In this document: positions 1 through 11,268 of the stretch, one piece after another
Position numbering within the stretch: the stretch's first letter is position 1
Layout: each line of letters starts with the position of its first letter
Source of the DNA: Eudorina sp. 2006-703-Eu-15
Taxonomy: Eukaryota; Chlorophyta; Chlorophyceae; Chlamydomonadales; Volvocaceae
Length of the DNA: 64,000 bases
Reading direction: 5' to 3'
NCBI GenBank assembly: GCA_003117195.1
Contig: BDSI01000222.1
Location: 45,543-109,542 of the forward strand
Position numbers and translations under genes: made by a program
The notes under the pieces: generated by a model
The model's database searches: none
The model's input: only the letters and a program-made list of their open reading frames with translations
What the model was told of the DNA's origin: nothing

Positions 1-971
1 GCCAAGCCCATCTTGGAGCGTTCCGGTTGGACGTACAACGACACTATGGCACAGGACTTGGGCGAGGCCGTGGCGGCCATGCCCCAGGTGGACGACACTG
101 ATGTCAACACTCGCAGAGGCGAGCTCATGTGAGTTGGTGTCTGTGCTCAAGGGATGCTCTGCGTGCTGGAAAGTTCATCTCAGTTGCTCTGCTGATTGTC
201 GCAGCATGTGTGTTGCACTGAAAGGCATGTATTAACCTTGCGTCTTGTTTCTAATTTGTCTTTCCACGCAGCCGGCACCTGCTGCTCGGCACTTGCCCGA
301 CGTTCTCGGCAGCGATCCGGGTGCTGGCGCTATTCAACAGTAAGTGGCTTGATCAAATGCACGACTTGCTGGGCTTGGTGTGGATGCCGACCTGCAGCAT
401 TTGTCCTTTGACGTGTGCAGTGCAACCAAGCAACCACGCACTGAGGCGGTACGGTGGTGGACAAGGTAAGATTGAGAGTGGGGCCGTACATGTTGGACTT
501 AGCACTATCAAGTTGTGTGCAAACCAAGAAGACGCCTACAATATTTCTGTTCCACTGACACCTCTGCCCCGCCTGTTGGCAAGCAGGTCACGTTCGCGAC
601 AAGGCCGTGGTGGGGCCGTCGGAGGGTGGCGCTGTCCAGATGGCCGCTCGCCTGGGTGCCGCCTTGGCGCAAGTGGAGGAGGAGGACGAGGAGGAGGAGG
701 GCGGGCCTCCAGTGCCTGGGGCGCCCGGCGGTGCTTACGGTGGCCCTGGGGGGGTGCCTCGCCGCCTCAGTCGCCAACTCATTCGCAAAGCTCCAGCAGC
801 GACGACGGCAGGGAGAAGCCTGTGGGAGACGAGGATGAGGAGGTCAAACGGGCTGCTAAGCGGAATCGAAAAGATAAGCAAGCATGTGAGGCCAAGAAAT
901 CTAAGGCCAGCAAGCCTGATAAGGCCAGGAAGCCTGATAAGGCCAAGAAGCCTAAGGCCAGCAGGCGCTAG
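1..971 (+). CDS. 3' part of an unrecognised gene with acidic and lysine-rich tail
   Basis: Open from the window edge. Exons join in phase: 1-128 (donor GTGAGT), 272-339 (donor GTAAGT), 421-465 (donor GTAAGA), then 587 onward. The conserved-looking part reads AKPILERSGWTYNDTMAQDL at the start and RHLLLGTCPTFSAAIRVLAL after the first intron. It is followed by a Glu/Asp run near 676-704 and a Lys-rich end with repeated K-P-D-K-A units, stopping at 969-971. The frame of exon 4 differs from that of the Lys-rich tail, so a short intron between about 712 and 770 (acceptor CTCAG) is likely; alternatively exon 4 reads straight on to a stop at 1011. I do not recognise the family. An acidic block followed by a basic tail is common in nuclear or nucleolar proteins, which is only an inference. 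Confidence 0.6.
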
Positions 972-2010
972 CTTGGTACACGTGGGATGTGATGTTTGGG
1001 CGTACGGGTAGGCTATGGCAGAGGTAGAGGGTTGGAGCGTGCTGGGGCGGGGCAGCGCCAGGCAGTGCGACGGGCCGCGTATGGCAGGGGTGAGGCGGGG
1101 CCGCGCGGGGCAGGGCAGGGCGGGGCGGGGCCGCGCGGGCAGGGCAGGGCGGGGCGGGGCCGCGCGGGGCAGGGCAGGGCGGGGTCCTACGGGGCATGGT
1201 GCTGGTGCGATTGTTCGGGAGCAGGTGCTGGGACCAATAACTGGCGCTACACGGATGTCTTTGGTATTGGCTTTGGGTCTCTCTTTGGATCCCTCTTTGG
1301 GTCCACTTTGGGTCCATGTTCGGCTGCGACTTTGGATGCCTCTTGGCATGTGTCTTCGGCTTTGTCTTTGTGGCTGTCTTCGACTCGTCTTTGGAAGGTC
1401 CTTTGCGACTGCATTTGGATTCTTCTTCGCGCCGGTCTTTGGCATGTCTTTGGATGTAACCAAAGAGAAAGTCTTCGGAATCATCTTTGGATGACTGCCA
1501 GTAGAAGAGCCAGTAGAAGATACCAACGAAGAGACAGACAAAGAGACGGGCGAAGAGCTCCCAAAGAGCACCCAAAGAGGTTCGGTTCCCAGAGTGACAC
1601 AATCCAACCACACCGATGCAAGCCGAAGCGTCTGCTCCACGTGCGCCAAATGGCTCTGTACATGTTACCCCGCCGATGGGCGGCTTGCCACCCAATGACC
1701 CAAACCGATGCTGAAGTTTCGACAAATCAGACAAACCAAATACCCCAGCTACCTGCAGTTACACTGTTACAGGCCCGACCCACCTCACAAGGCGTGCCTC
1801 GACGATTCCCTTACCGTACTCAAGCCCCAGCCATGTACAAGAATGTGGGAACGCACCGCCCGGACGGATGGACCACCACCTCATTTTACTATTCTCATGT
1901 CGTACGGCACGGTACGGCACGGTACGGCACGGCGTGGCGTGCATGATGAGCTATGGTACGGCACGGCATGGCGTGCAGAGTATCTATTCAAGTCACCGTC
2001 CAGTAAAACC
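972..2010. other. Intergenic, low-complexity
   Basis: No gene supported. It holds a GC-rich tandem repeat (about 1088-1190), a stretch rich in CTTTGG words (about 1255-1500) and a GTACGGCACG run (about 1905-1975). Candidate TGTAA polyadenylation signals for the minus-strand gene that ends at 2011 lie at about 1757 and 1765 (read as TTACA on this strand). Confidence 0.5.
1088..1190. repeat. GC-rich minisatellite
   Basis: About three copies of a roughly 36-bp unit built from GGGGCCGCGCGGGGCAGGGC. It keeps several frames open without coding signal. Confidence 0.7.
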
Positions 2011-4972
2011 CTAAAACCCGTCCACTCGGCGGTAGGTGCACAGACCGGGAAAGACCTTGCTCGGCTCCGAGTCGGTGTACCACATGTTGCGCAGCATGTC
2101 GAAAACCTTGCAGTACGGATCTGCCGTACAGTTGGTCTTCAGGTCATGGAGGCAGAGCCTGGGGTCCCTGTAGGTCGGAGGGCCGTCCACGGCGCGGTCG
2201 ACGGCGACGCCGTAGTAGGCTGTGAAGCCGGCCACGGGCGGGCAGTCTGCCAAGCGGTGGAGGGGGTCCGCGGAAGGGAGGGGAAGGGAAGGGGAAGGGA
2301 AAGGGGAGGAGAAGGGAGGTTAAGGAGGGCAAGTCAGGGGGCACAACCAGTCACTAGACCAGGGGCACACCGACACACATCTTCGGCAGGGTGGCTATCT
2401 TAAGATATGAATATATATTCGGCCGAAAATCTTGAGTTTTGATAGATTATTATTAGGATGTTACAGCGGACCCGCGGGTCATCGGTGACAGCCCCGGCGA
2501 CAGCCGAGGCTTCCTCACCATACACTGCCCTTGACAGATACTTTCCCTTGGGAGAAAAATGAGTTTTTAGAGACTCATGGCCTCTCGCACGGGGAAAAGC
2601 CCCCTTGAGTAGATAAAATGACTGCAAAAGCTCCCTCCGACAGATACTGTCAGCACGATTGGGCAAGGAGTATCTCCGGCCGTAGATACTCTGCAAAATA
2701 AGATAGCCACCCTGATCTTCGGCCTTGATCTTTCAGGTGAGAGAAAGTTCCGGAGCGTCCTTACGCCGACTGGGTACGGCGTTCCAGGAGCGCCGTTGCC
2801 GCCCCTGGAGCGCTGGTGTGTCGAATCGCACCACGTGCATTGCCACCTGCGAGGTACACCTCGAACCCCAAAACCCCAATACCCCCATCCCTTGCGGTCT
2901 GCCACTCACGCTGTTTGGTGTAGAGGCACACCTCGCTGTCCACGCTGAGCCTCTTGATGCCGCCTATGACGTACTTGCCCTTGCTCGTCCAGCCCGTACA
3001 TTTGGGCGTGATCTTGCAGAACGCCTCCGCCTCTGCGCTGCTGTCCATCTCGCCCTGTCCGACCCCCGCGACGCCCTCCGCGCTCTCGAAGTCGTAGCCG
3101 TCGTGGGGCACGAACGCGAATCTGGGCGGGCAGCCTGCACGGACGCGATGGTGGGCGCAACGCCTGGGTGCCCCTGTCCTGGCTCCGGGCAGCTGGACAT
3201 GGCCGCCGCGGCCTAGCGGTGAGCGATACGCACCCAGCATCAATACCGCCGGCAGTAACAGCCCAACATCCGTTGTGCAACGATTTGAAGCAGCTCAACC
3301 TCATCGCACGGCAGTAAAAAATAGTTCTTTATTTCGATCCGAAGCGTCACGGGACCGCTCCCGACAGGGTCCCTCCTGGCATCGTGTAGCCACCGATGGT
3401 GCCTGTCTGGGGACTGGGGTGCGGCGGGTTGCCTGCTCGCCTGCTGACTGCAGCTGTTACCTACTGGGCAAGCCTACGAAGCTGTCTATCTGAGCCCATT
3501 CGTGGGCCTCTATCTGAGCCCATTCGTGGGCCTCCGTTGGCCTCCGTTGGGAACGAAGGACCGCCTCGCCATATTCGTCCCCAACGGACGAAGCAAGACT
3601 AACTCCATTGACCTCCTGTGGCGCTCCGTAGCCCTCTGTGACCCGCTCCGAGATCCCTAGATGAAACCCGGGGACGCGCCCTGGGGATTTACCGTAATGG
3701 TCAGCCATTTCGCAGAAGAACGGTCACGAACTGACTCACGGGCCTTCTTGTAAGCGCAGGAAGACGCGGCCGTGGCGTTGTCCACTCGCACGGCCCCCAG
3801 GATGACCAAGCCCGCATCGTTCCAGGCGACGCAGTTGGTCTCGGAGCTGCAGTACGACTCGGCGGCCGCGGCCGAGCCCGTGTTGACGGCGGCGCCATCC
3901 GCGTCCTCGCCTTGAGAGGTTTCGGAGTCGTCCCCGCAGGGTGGCTATCTTATTTTTGGGAGTATCTACGGCCAGAGATACACCTGGCTTCGAAACGCTG
4001 AAAGTATCTGTCTATGGGGAGATATTTCCAACTGGAAACGGCCCGAAGTATCTACAGAGGGCAGCGGACAGGGCGCAACATTGATGGAGAACTTCCACGA
4101 ACCAAACCCATAAGTGCTACACCTAGTCATAGATGACTGCAGACGGCGAGAACCGACCCCGGGTGGGAGATATAGGGGACCCCATCACTCGTCCGAGTAT
4201 ATGTCAACGGGAAGATATCATGTTCCATTCGAGGGATCAAAGTATCTTAAACTCCATGTTTTGGCAGGCCAAAAGTATCTAAAATTTCAGAAGTTTTTCG
4301 GCCGAATAGATATTTATATCTTAAGATAGCCACCCTGCGTCCCCGTCGTCGTCGCCGTCCTCGTCCTCGCCCCCCGATCCGTCTTCCAGCTGCGCGGCGG
4401 AGATGGCCACGCGGCCCAGCGACGTGTATCCGCTCTTTCTGGGGCATGCTGCGAGACAGGAAAGGGGTTTCCGAAATAAAGCAACACCGCTGCCACGGCG
4501 GGCCCACGGGTCACCCTGGCGGGCCCACGGGTCACCCTGGCGGGCCCACGGGTCACCCTGGCGGGCCCACGGGTCACCCTGGCGGGCCCACGGGTCACCC
4601 TGGCGGGCCCACGGGTCACCCTGGCGGGCCCACGGGTCACCCTGGCGGGCCCACGGGTCACCCTGGCGGCTTCAATTCGACTGCTGCTTACCGGGTGCCG
4701 GGCTTCCGGGTTAAAAGAGCATATTTCATAACCCCCGCACTCCCGCGGGTAGGGGCGCCGCGCACCTGTCTTGAAGTACGCGCAGCCCCGCTGGGAGCGT
4801 CCGCTTCCGTCGGATGACGTCGTGACCCGACCGAGGTTGTCGAAGCAGGTGCACGCCGCGGTCGCTGAGCAGAACGCCTCGGCGGCAGCCAGCGACGGAA
4901 ACGTCCGCAGGTCGGCGGCGGGGCTGCACGCCCAGTCAGGAATCGCGTCGTAGCCGACCTCCGCTGGGCAGG
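2011..4972 (-). CDS. PAN/Apple-like cysteine-repeat protein, paralogue A; exon split by a MITE
   Basis: Exons read on the minus strand: 4766-4972, 4338-4448 continuing at 3740-3928, 2910-3134, and 2011-2246 (stop TAG at 2011-2013). Each begins with a Cys-Pro motif (for example CPAEVGYDAIPDWAC, CPPRFAFVPHDGYDF, CPPVAGFTAYYG) and holds a PAN/Apple-like pattern: a Cys in an A-x-x-F-C helix, a short C-x-W/F strand and a closing C-x-Y. Every intron is phase 1, as in paralogue B at 48.7-52.9 kb, and the 225-nt exon is the same length in both. This suggests tandem extracellular ligand- or carbohydrate-binding domains. The exon at 3740-4448 is interrupted by a 401-bp MITE plus its 8-bp target copy. 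Without it the exon is 300 nt and keeps phase; with it the frame breaks. No signal-peptide exon was found upstream of 4972, so the gene may be partial or a pseudogene in this allele. Confidence 0.75.
2387..2714. mobile_element. hAT-like MITE, copy 1 (with nested insertion)
   Basis: Terminal inverted repeats CAGGGTGGCTATCTTA / TAAGATAGCCACCCTG, flanked by the perfect 8-bp target duplication ATCTTCGG (2379-2386 and 2715-2722). It lies in the last intron of PAN paralogue A. The body matches copy 3 (10439-10675) except for a nested 84-bp element with its own duplication. It has no coding capacity. An 8-bp duplication with a CAGGG end is typical of hAT elements. Confidence 0.93.
2447..2530. mobile_element. 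Second MITE family, copy nested in the hAT-like MITE
   Basis: An 84-bp insertion beginning TTATTATTAGGATG and ending CACTGCCC, bounded by TTGATAGA (2439-2446) and TTGACAGA (2531-2538), an 8-bp duplication with one mismatch. Copy 3 of the host MITE has the uninterrupted site (TTGATAGATAC), which acts as an empty-site control. A reverse-complement relative is at 46064-46150. Confidence 0.85.
3937..4337. mobile_element. hAT-like MITE, copy 2, inside a PAN exon
   Basis: Same terminal repeats, with a perfect target duplication CGTCCCCG at 3929-3936 and 4338-4345. At 401 bp it is longer than copies 1 and 3. Its interior carries several AGTATCT words, possibly subterminal transposase-binding repeats. 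The insertion falls within the coding frame of the PAN gene. Confidence 0.93.
4499..4667. repeat. 21-bp minisatellite, 8 units
   Basis: Eight near-perfect units of GCGGGCCCACGGGTCACCCT+G in the 317-nt intron between PAN exons 4338-4448 and 4766-4972. Because 21 is a multiple of three, both strands stay open across it, but splice sites exclude it from the mRNA model. Confidence 0.9.
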
Positions 4973-7131
4973 CTACATGACACGTGGCGGGCCGCATGCG
5001 AAGCGAACGGGGTCATGAGAACGGTGCAAAAGCCATGCTGCTGCTGTCGTTTGATATCCCATACAGGAACGGACCGGACAGACGTGGCTCGGTTAACTCC
5101 GCGATATCGGCATCTTCAAATCACAACAATGACGACACACAATGTATGCTATATGGGATTTTTTTATAATTTTATAATCTATTTATGGTGAATCATGACT
5201 GGAAGGGCTGAGGAAGCAAGCGTGCTCTCTTGCTTGTCATCGTCCGTTGTTTTTGCGCGACGCACCAGTAAGCCAGCTGGCCCCGCTTCCCGGCGCCAAG
5301 GACATGCTCAGAGGCAATAAGAATGCCCATGTCCAGGGCGGACGTAGGTGGCGCTGCACACTAGTATCCATCGCTGTCCGGCCTGGATACGGGCGAAGGA
5401 AGAACCGTTAAGCAGCAGAGGTTCTAAGCCCGGTTTGCCAGTGCTGCTTGCCCCTGAAATAACATTCTGCATGAATATATGTGACCAAATAGCAATGGGC
5501 TGCTAATCGGAATGCACGCTGTCACCAGTCCGTGAAATCTTGTCAGACGTGCGCGGGGGCACCCCGCGGTGAGGGATCCGCCCAGTCAAGTTAAGTCAAG
5601 TCCGGCCGGGGGCCTTGCAAGCTGGACTACGGTCACTCTCACACATTGCTTCAGATGAATTTGGTGTGGCTCTTGTTTGGGTGGCTTGTCGGACGGGCAG
5701 TGACGTGGTACGAACTTCACTGAACTTGATCCACTGTGAGTCGCCAGCAATCAACAAAGTAGGAACAGAGACCAAATAAGGCATTATATCTGATGAAATA
5801 AATTTATTTTACAACGCTGGCATGAATATCATTTGCTTGCGCAGCATTCAACGGTGATTTGAACGGTCCTGACGGACATGAGAAACATTCTTTGTTCCTG
5901 GTGGGCAATTAAGTGGCAGGCAATACAAAACAGCCTTTGATTATGACAATTGTTGTTTAACTTGGAAGGATGCAAGGACCTGTGATTGGGAAAATGTCCT
6001 GGGAGGAAAATGTCCTGGGACAACCCCCATCACGTAACGCGAACGTCGTGAAGTTCCGAATGAAATGGAAACGAAGGTTTCGGTTGGGGACTCCATCAAT
6101 TCACTAGGGTGAATTGACAACGCAAGCAACCAATTCTGCAAATACCACCTCTCAGCAAACGTTGCACGCACCGATGATCAAACCCAGCCCGGGGTGTCAA
6201 TAACCATCCGTAATTTGCTGAACTATTTATTGACGTTTACATTATAAGTAATCACAGTAAGGAAATGTGGTCCCCAAATCCCCAAGATCTCCGGTTTGAC
6301 GCGCACACCTTGCCGCAGTTCCTGGCCGCCCGGTTCGACGAATCCAAATTCGTCGAATATCCAAATATTCGAACCCAGGCAGGACCACCCTCCCGCCCAC
6401 CATCAAGTACGGCAGAAAGACAGGTTGTCTTCGAACAGCTTCTGCAGTTACGGCAGAAGGTAACTCGCCGCAGGGGCCACCGTCGCCCTCCTGTGGGGCC
6501 CCATGTAACCGTTACAAGGTTGACCCGTGTCCCGACCGGGTGTGCCAACGGGCCCAAATAGCTCGTAGGTGCCTCGTCTCATCAACCCCTACCAAGGACT
6601 GTGCACCCATCCTCCATCACCCGCGGGGGGGTCATGCAGCCATACCGGCCAACACACCTCTCCTGGAAACCGCCCCAGACCCGCCGAATCGCTTGGCGGG
6701 GAGGGAACCGGCCCCATGCGAAGTTGACCCGTCCCCTCACAACCACCCTACCGTATCCCCAACCGCCGCCATTTGACGGAACGGAACCTAAGCATCCGGT
6801 GTTGGCCGCGCACGACCTGTTGCTTCCGCCACTGCCCCTCTCAGTCCTTGTTAAGTCCCTATCGCTACGGTATCAGATAAGGCACGCCCGCATGCAGGGG
6901 CCCTGATATCCCGAATGGTATGCGGCGGTTACAGAAGGTGCCCCGTTGCCTTTCGGTTTCCATCTGTCCGTCCGTACGTCCGTCCGTACGTCAGACCGCC
7001 GGCCTTCCCGGGTCCGTCCGTGGTGTTCGCGACAGAACCGCTGGTCAGCCTGGGCTGTTCTGCACACATGTGCACGGACATGTACGGCACCCTGTGCTGA
7101 TAATTTGTACGGACTTATACGACGGCAGCCC
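4973..7131. other. Intergenic; no gene supported
   Basis: AT-richer than its surroundings at 5100-6250. The missing first exon of PAN paralogue A should lie here, but no hydrophobic signal sequence with a phase-1 donor was found. A block at about 6500-6550 shares the TGTAACCGTTACAAGGT motif with 13.9 and 14.3 kb. A TGTAA signal (TTACA at about 6929) suits the 3' end of the TTLL gene. Confidence 0.4.
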
Positions 7132-8199
7132 CTACCTGACGCTGAGCCGAGGCACCCGAATGCGGCCACTCGACCCATGGGCCCCAGCCGCCGCGGGTGC
7201 CCCAAGGGTCACGACCGCAACTCGACCGCCCGCCGCCGCCGATGACGACGACGACGACGACGCGGCCGCAGCTGCCGTCCGGAGCTCCGACCCACCGGCC
7301 CCTGCCCTTGGCCCCGGCGGCGGCCTTCTCCCGGCCCCCGCCCCCGCGACCGGCCCCGGCGAGGACGAACGCCGTGTGATGCCACCCGCCTTCCCCGCCG
7401 CCGCCGCCGCTGCGGCGGCAAGTTGCTCGTCCAACTCCACCCGTACAAAGCCGTCGAGTGGTGTTGGCAGCAGCCGCGGTGGCGACGCGGCCGCGGCCGC
7501 GGCCGCGGCCGCTGCCGCCGGGGCCAAGGGCTCCGCGTCGCCCGCTTCGTGGGACTGGTCTGTCTGCCGTGCGGCAGACGAGGGTGGCGGCGGCGGGAAC
7601 AGCGGGTCCACCACCTTCTGTACGACCTCCTCCACCAGACGCGGCAGCAGGTCCGCCAGGTAGGTACCCGCCCGGAACAATGCGGGGCTGGTGTTCACCT
7701 GGGGGCCGGTGGGGTGGGGTGAGGGGAGGGGAGGGGAGGGGAGGGGAGGTCAGGCCTGAGGTGAGGTCAGGCCCGGCAAATGGCGATCGTACCTGCCGTA
7801 CGGTGCCCCCCTGTGCCGTACAAGGCCACCTTGACGGATCTTCCAGGTACCGGGGTGCTGGGAAATGGCACCGCGGCGTCAATGACGGTTGGGCAACTGC
7901 CAACCACCTTGCATGACGGTTAAGTAGTCACTCCCGGCTCAACAGTCAACACACACACACACACACATACCTCGATGAGGTACAGGCCGCCCTCCGCATC
8001 CAGCATGAAGTCCAAGCCCAGCAGTTCGAAGCAGTGGCCCAGCCGCCGCGGGTTCAGACGCGGACCCGCCACCGAGAAGAGCGATGCCACGCAGCGCCGC
8101 ATGGCGCCCCACAGCCCCGCCTCGCAGCCGGGACGGGTGTCCAGCCTCGTCAGCACCTCGGCGGCGGCGGCGGCGGCGGCGGAACCGGAGGCGGCGGCC

Positions 8200-8248
<49 letters not shown>

Positions 8249-9166
8249 AACCGGAGGCGGCGGCCGCGGCGGAACCGGAGGCGTCGGGGCCCGGCTCGGC
8301 GGCCCGACGCAGCGCGGGCCCGAGTTCCTCCAGGGAGAGCTTACAGTGGTCCTCGAAGGCGTGGTAGGTGTCGAGGTGCTTCTGCGGTGGCGGTTAGCAG
8401 TTGGCAGTTAGCGGTTGGCAGTTGGCGGTTCACTTAAGTGGGGGAGGATTATTTCTCTGGTGGTGACCACAAGCGCCAACATGTGTAACGACAGGCCGGG
8501 CGGCTGCCGTTACCTGTACGGCGTCGTTGGTCAGGTGCGAGGCGCGGTTGCCAAGGTCCGAGCTGTCGTACATTGTGGACGACGTACGGACGTACGCCTC
8601 CTTGTGAAGGTACACGGATCCGTCGGGCGTGACGAGCACGTAGGCCCGGATGTCGAATTTGCGGCCGCCCAGCAGCATTGGGCTGCGGGAGTGGGGGCGA
8701 GGGGCGGTGCGGCGCATATGTGTGGGCTCAGCGAAAGAGCCCACGGACGGGCGGACCCTAGCCAGCTACCACTTGCGTGGGGAGCGCATGTGTCATTATT
8801 CACAAAAAGGGGGCCCCTGGGACGAGTGTGCATGTTGGTGTGCCAGGATGGTGATCAGTTGGAAACCGTTGGTGGTTGGTGGAGAAATGTACAACAGGAG
8901 GCGGTTGCGAAGGCCCCCTGTGTCCGCAGCTGCCAGGGTTGCAGCACCCACTGGTTCAAGGCTCTAGGGTGGGCCGCATCATGGATGGTTTCGGAGCCGG
9001 CCGTCGATGAGCATCGTCGGAGCCGGCCGTCGCTGTATGTGCTGGACGGCGATACACACACCGGGGTCACATGCGCGCGTGTGTGTGTGTGTGTTTAGAT
9101 GTGCAACCCGCCCGTGCGCGTGCGCGTGCGCGTGTGTGTGTGTGTTTAGAATTGCAACCCGCCCGC

Positions 9167-9244
<78 letters not shown>

Positions 9245-11235
9245 CTGGGGGCCGTCAGCCAGCAGTGCGACGTGCGTGTTGCCGGGTGGCGGCCCCTCCC
9301 CGCGGCCCTCCCCAAGGCCCGTCCCGCCGGCCCCTCCCCGCGGCTTGATTCGTGCGGCGTAAAGCACGGTGCGGTGACACTAGCAGAGGCCTCACCGCTC
9401 AATGTACTTTTGGAGGATGAGGCTGCCGCCTGCGGGTGACGGGTGGCGGGAAGGCCAGCGACGCAGCGAGTGAGGGGGGCCCACGGGTCAGCTCAGTGCC
9501 CGGTAACCGAGGACAGGGCCAGCAACGCGGCATGCAAGAAGGTAGACCCGCGGGTCAGCAGCACGCGCCTGACAGGGGCTTTGCGGAGCTGGGATGAACG
9601 CCGGCCTTCAGTACATGAACTCCAGGGAACACATGGGAGTACCTGGGGGCCAGTACCAACGGCCATACCATTCACCTTCGAGCACTTCGACACTTTAAGG
9701 TGGGTCGCCCGTTCTTCGGAAAACAACGCGTGCAAACATCCCGCACCCGCGGTCGTCGTACGGCACAAGCGGCGCCTCCGCCAACCGCCGCGCGTCGGGT
9801 CACTCATATCATATCATTGAGAGTCGATTCGGAACCCAGTCGTCCAATCCTCCTCCCGACAACGCTCGGCAGAACTGACCTGCGGGTCGGCTCTTGATGT
9901 GCTCCATGATCCGCTCCAGGGAACCGAACACCTCGATGCCGTTGCCCCGGTTGAGGCACGTTGGCTTGGCGATCCACACGCGCCGGCCCGCGGCGGCGTG
10001 GCGCGCGAACGCCGCCTTGAAGCGGCCCAGCGCGGCGCCGCCGCCCGCCGCCACCGCCTTGGCGCCCGCCGGCACCACGTACGTCTCCGGGATCCAGCTC
10101 GTGTCCAGCTTAGATCCGGATCTGGATCTAATGGGTTCAGATTCTGTCACCGCGGACGCGGCTGCAGACGGCTCGGCGGGGCCGTTACCATCGCCGCCGC
10201 CGTTACCATCGCCGCCGCCGACGGCTGCCTGGATGGCCGCCAGCACACCGGCAAGTCCCGACTTGGTACACACGACCCGGTGCTCTTGGAGCCGATTGAC
10301 GAGGCGCCTGGAAGCGGGGGGGTCTGCGGGCAGTGGCCGATGGGTCGGTGGGCGGGTGGGGGTTAAAAAGGAAAACAGCCCAGACACACCCGGCCCAGCC
10401 CAGCCCAGCGAGGGGATTGGTGCAGATGCACTCCCCATCAGGGTGGCTATCTTAAGATATAAATATATATTCGGCCGAAAACCTTGCGTTTTGATAGATA
10501 CTTTCCCTCGGTGGGAAAGTGGGGTTTTAGATACTCATGGCCTCTCGCACGGGGAAAAGCCCCCTTTGAGTAGATAAAATGCCGGCAAAAGCTCCCTCCG
10601 ACAGATACTTTCAGCACGATTGGGCAAGGAGTATCTCCGGCCGTAGATACTCTGCAAAATAAGATAGCCACCCTGCTCCCCATCAAAATGACCGCGGCAC
10701 CAGGGACTTGGACCGGCAGCAAGGGCTGCCCCAGGGCCGTCACCGAAACTGCGTGTCGGCGGCTGGGCGGCCGGCGGCGTGCGTGCGATGACGCGCCTGG
10801 GGCGGCCGGCCGTGCGGCCCTACGGGTGGCATGGACGGGCCTCTTGGCTGTGCGGCCCTACGTGCGACGAACTGACCCCCCAGTTCCGCTACCCCAGGAA
10901 CCCCACCCAGAATCCCAGAGTCCCAGTTCCCATACCCCTAGGGAGCCCCATACCCCAACAGAATGCACAGACAACCCACGCACCGGCGGTTCCCCCCGCC
11001 GCGCCCGCACGGCCCGGCTGTAGCAGATCAAACTGGGTGAACTTTTGGCCGTTGAGCCCCGCCCAGAAGTTCCACTGCTGGTGCTGGTGCTGGTGCTGAC
11101 GGGCTGCCGCTGTGCTCCCGGCGGCTGTAGCGGGCACCGGCTGCCACCAGGCCCGCCGCTCTAGCGCCTCCCGCAGTAGCACGGACTCGTTGCCCGGGAG
11201 GACCAGGTACCGGTAGGGGGCGACGCTACTGCTGC

Positions 11236-11268
<33 letters not shown>

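Noticed and set aside
4403..4817. Plus-strand repeat proteins of R-A-H-G-S-P-W or G-G-P-T-G-H-P units
   Set aside because: Product of the 21-bp minisatellite, whose length is a multiple of three; it lies in an intron of the minus-strand gene.
9067..9439. Polypeptides of Val-Cys or His-Thr repeats over (GT)n/(CA)n tracts here and at 42.3, 47.4 and 56.0 kb
   Set aside because: Microsatellite translation with no coding evidence; all lie in introns or spacers.
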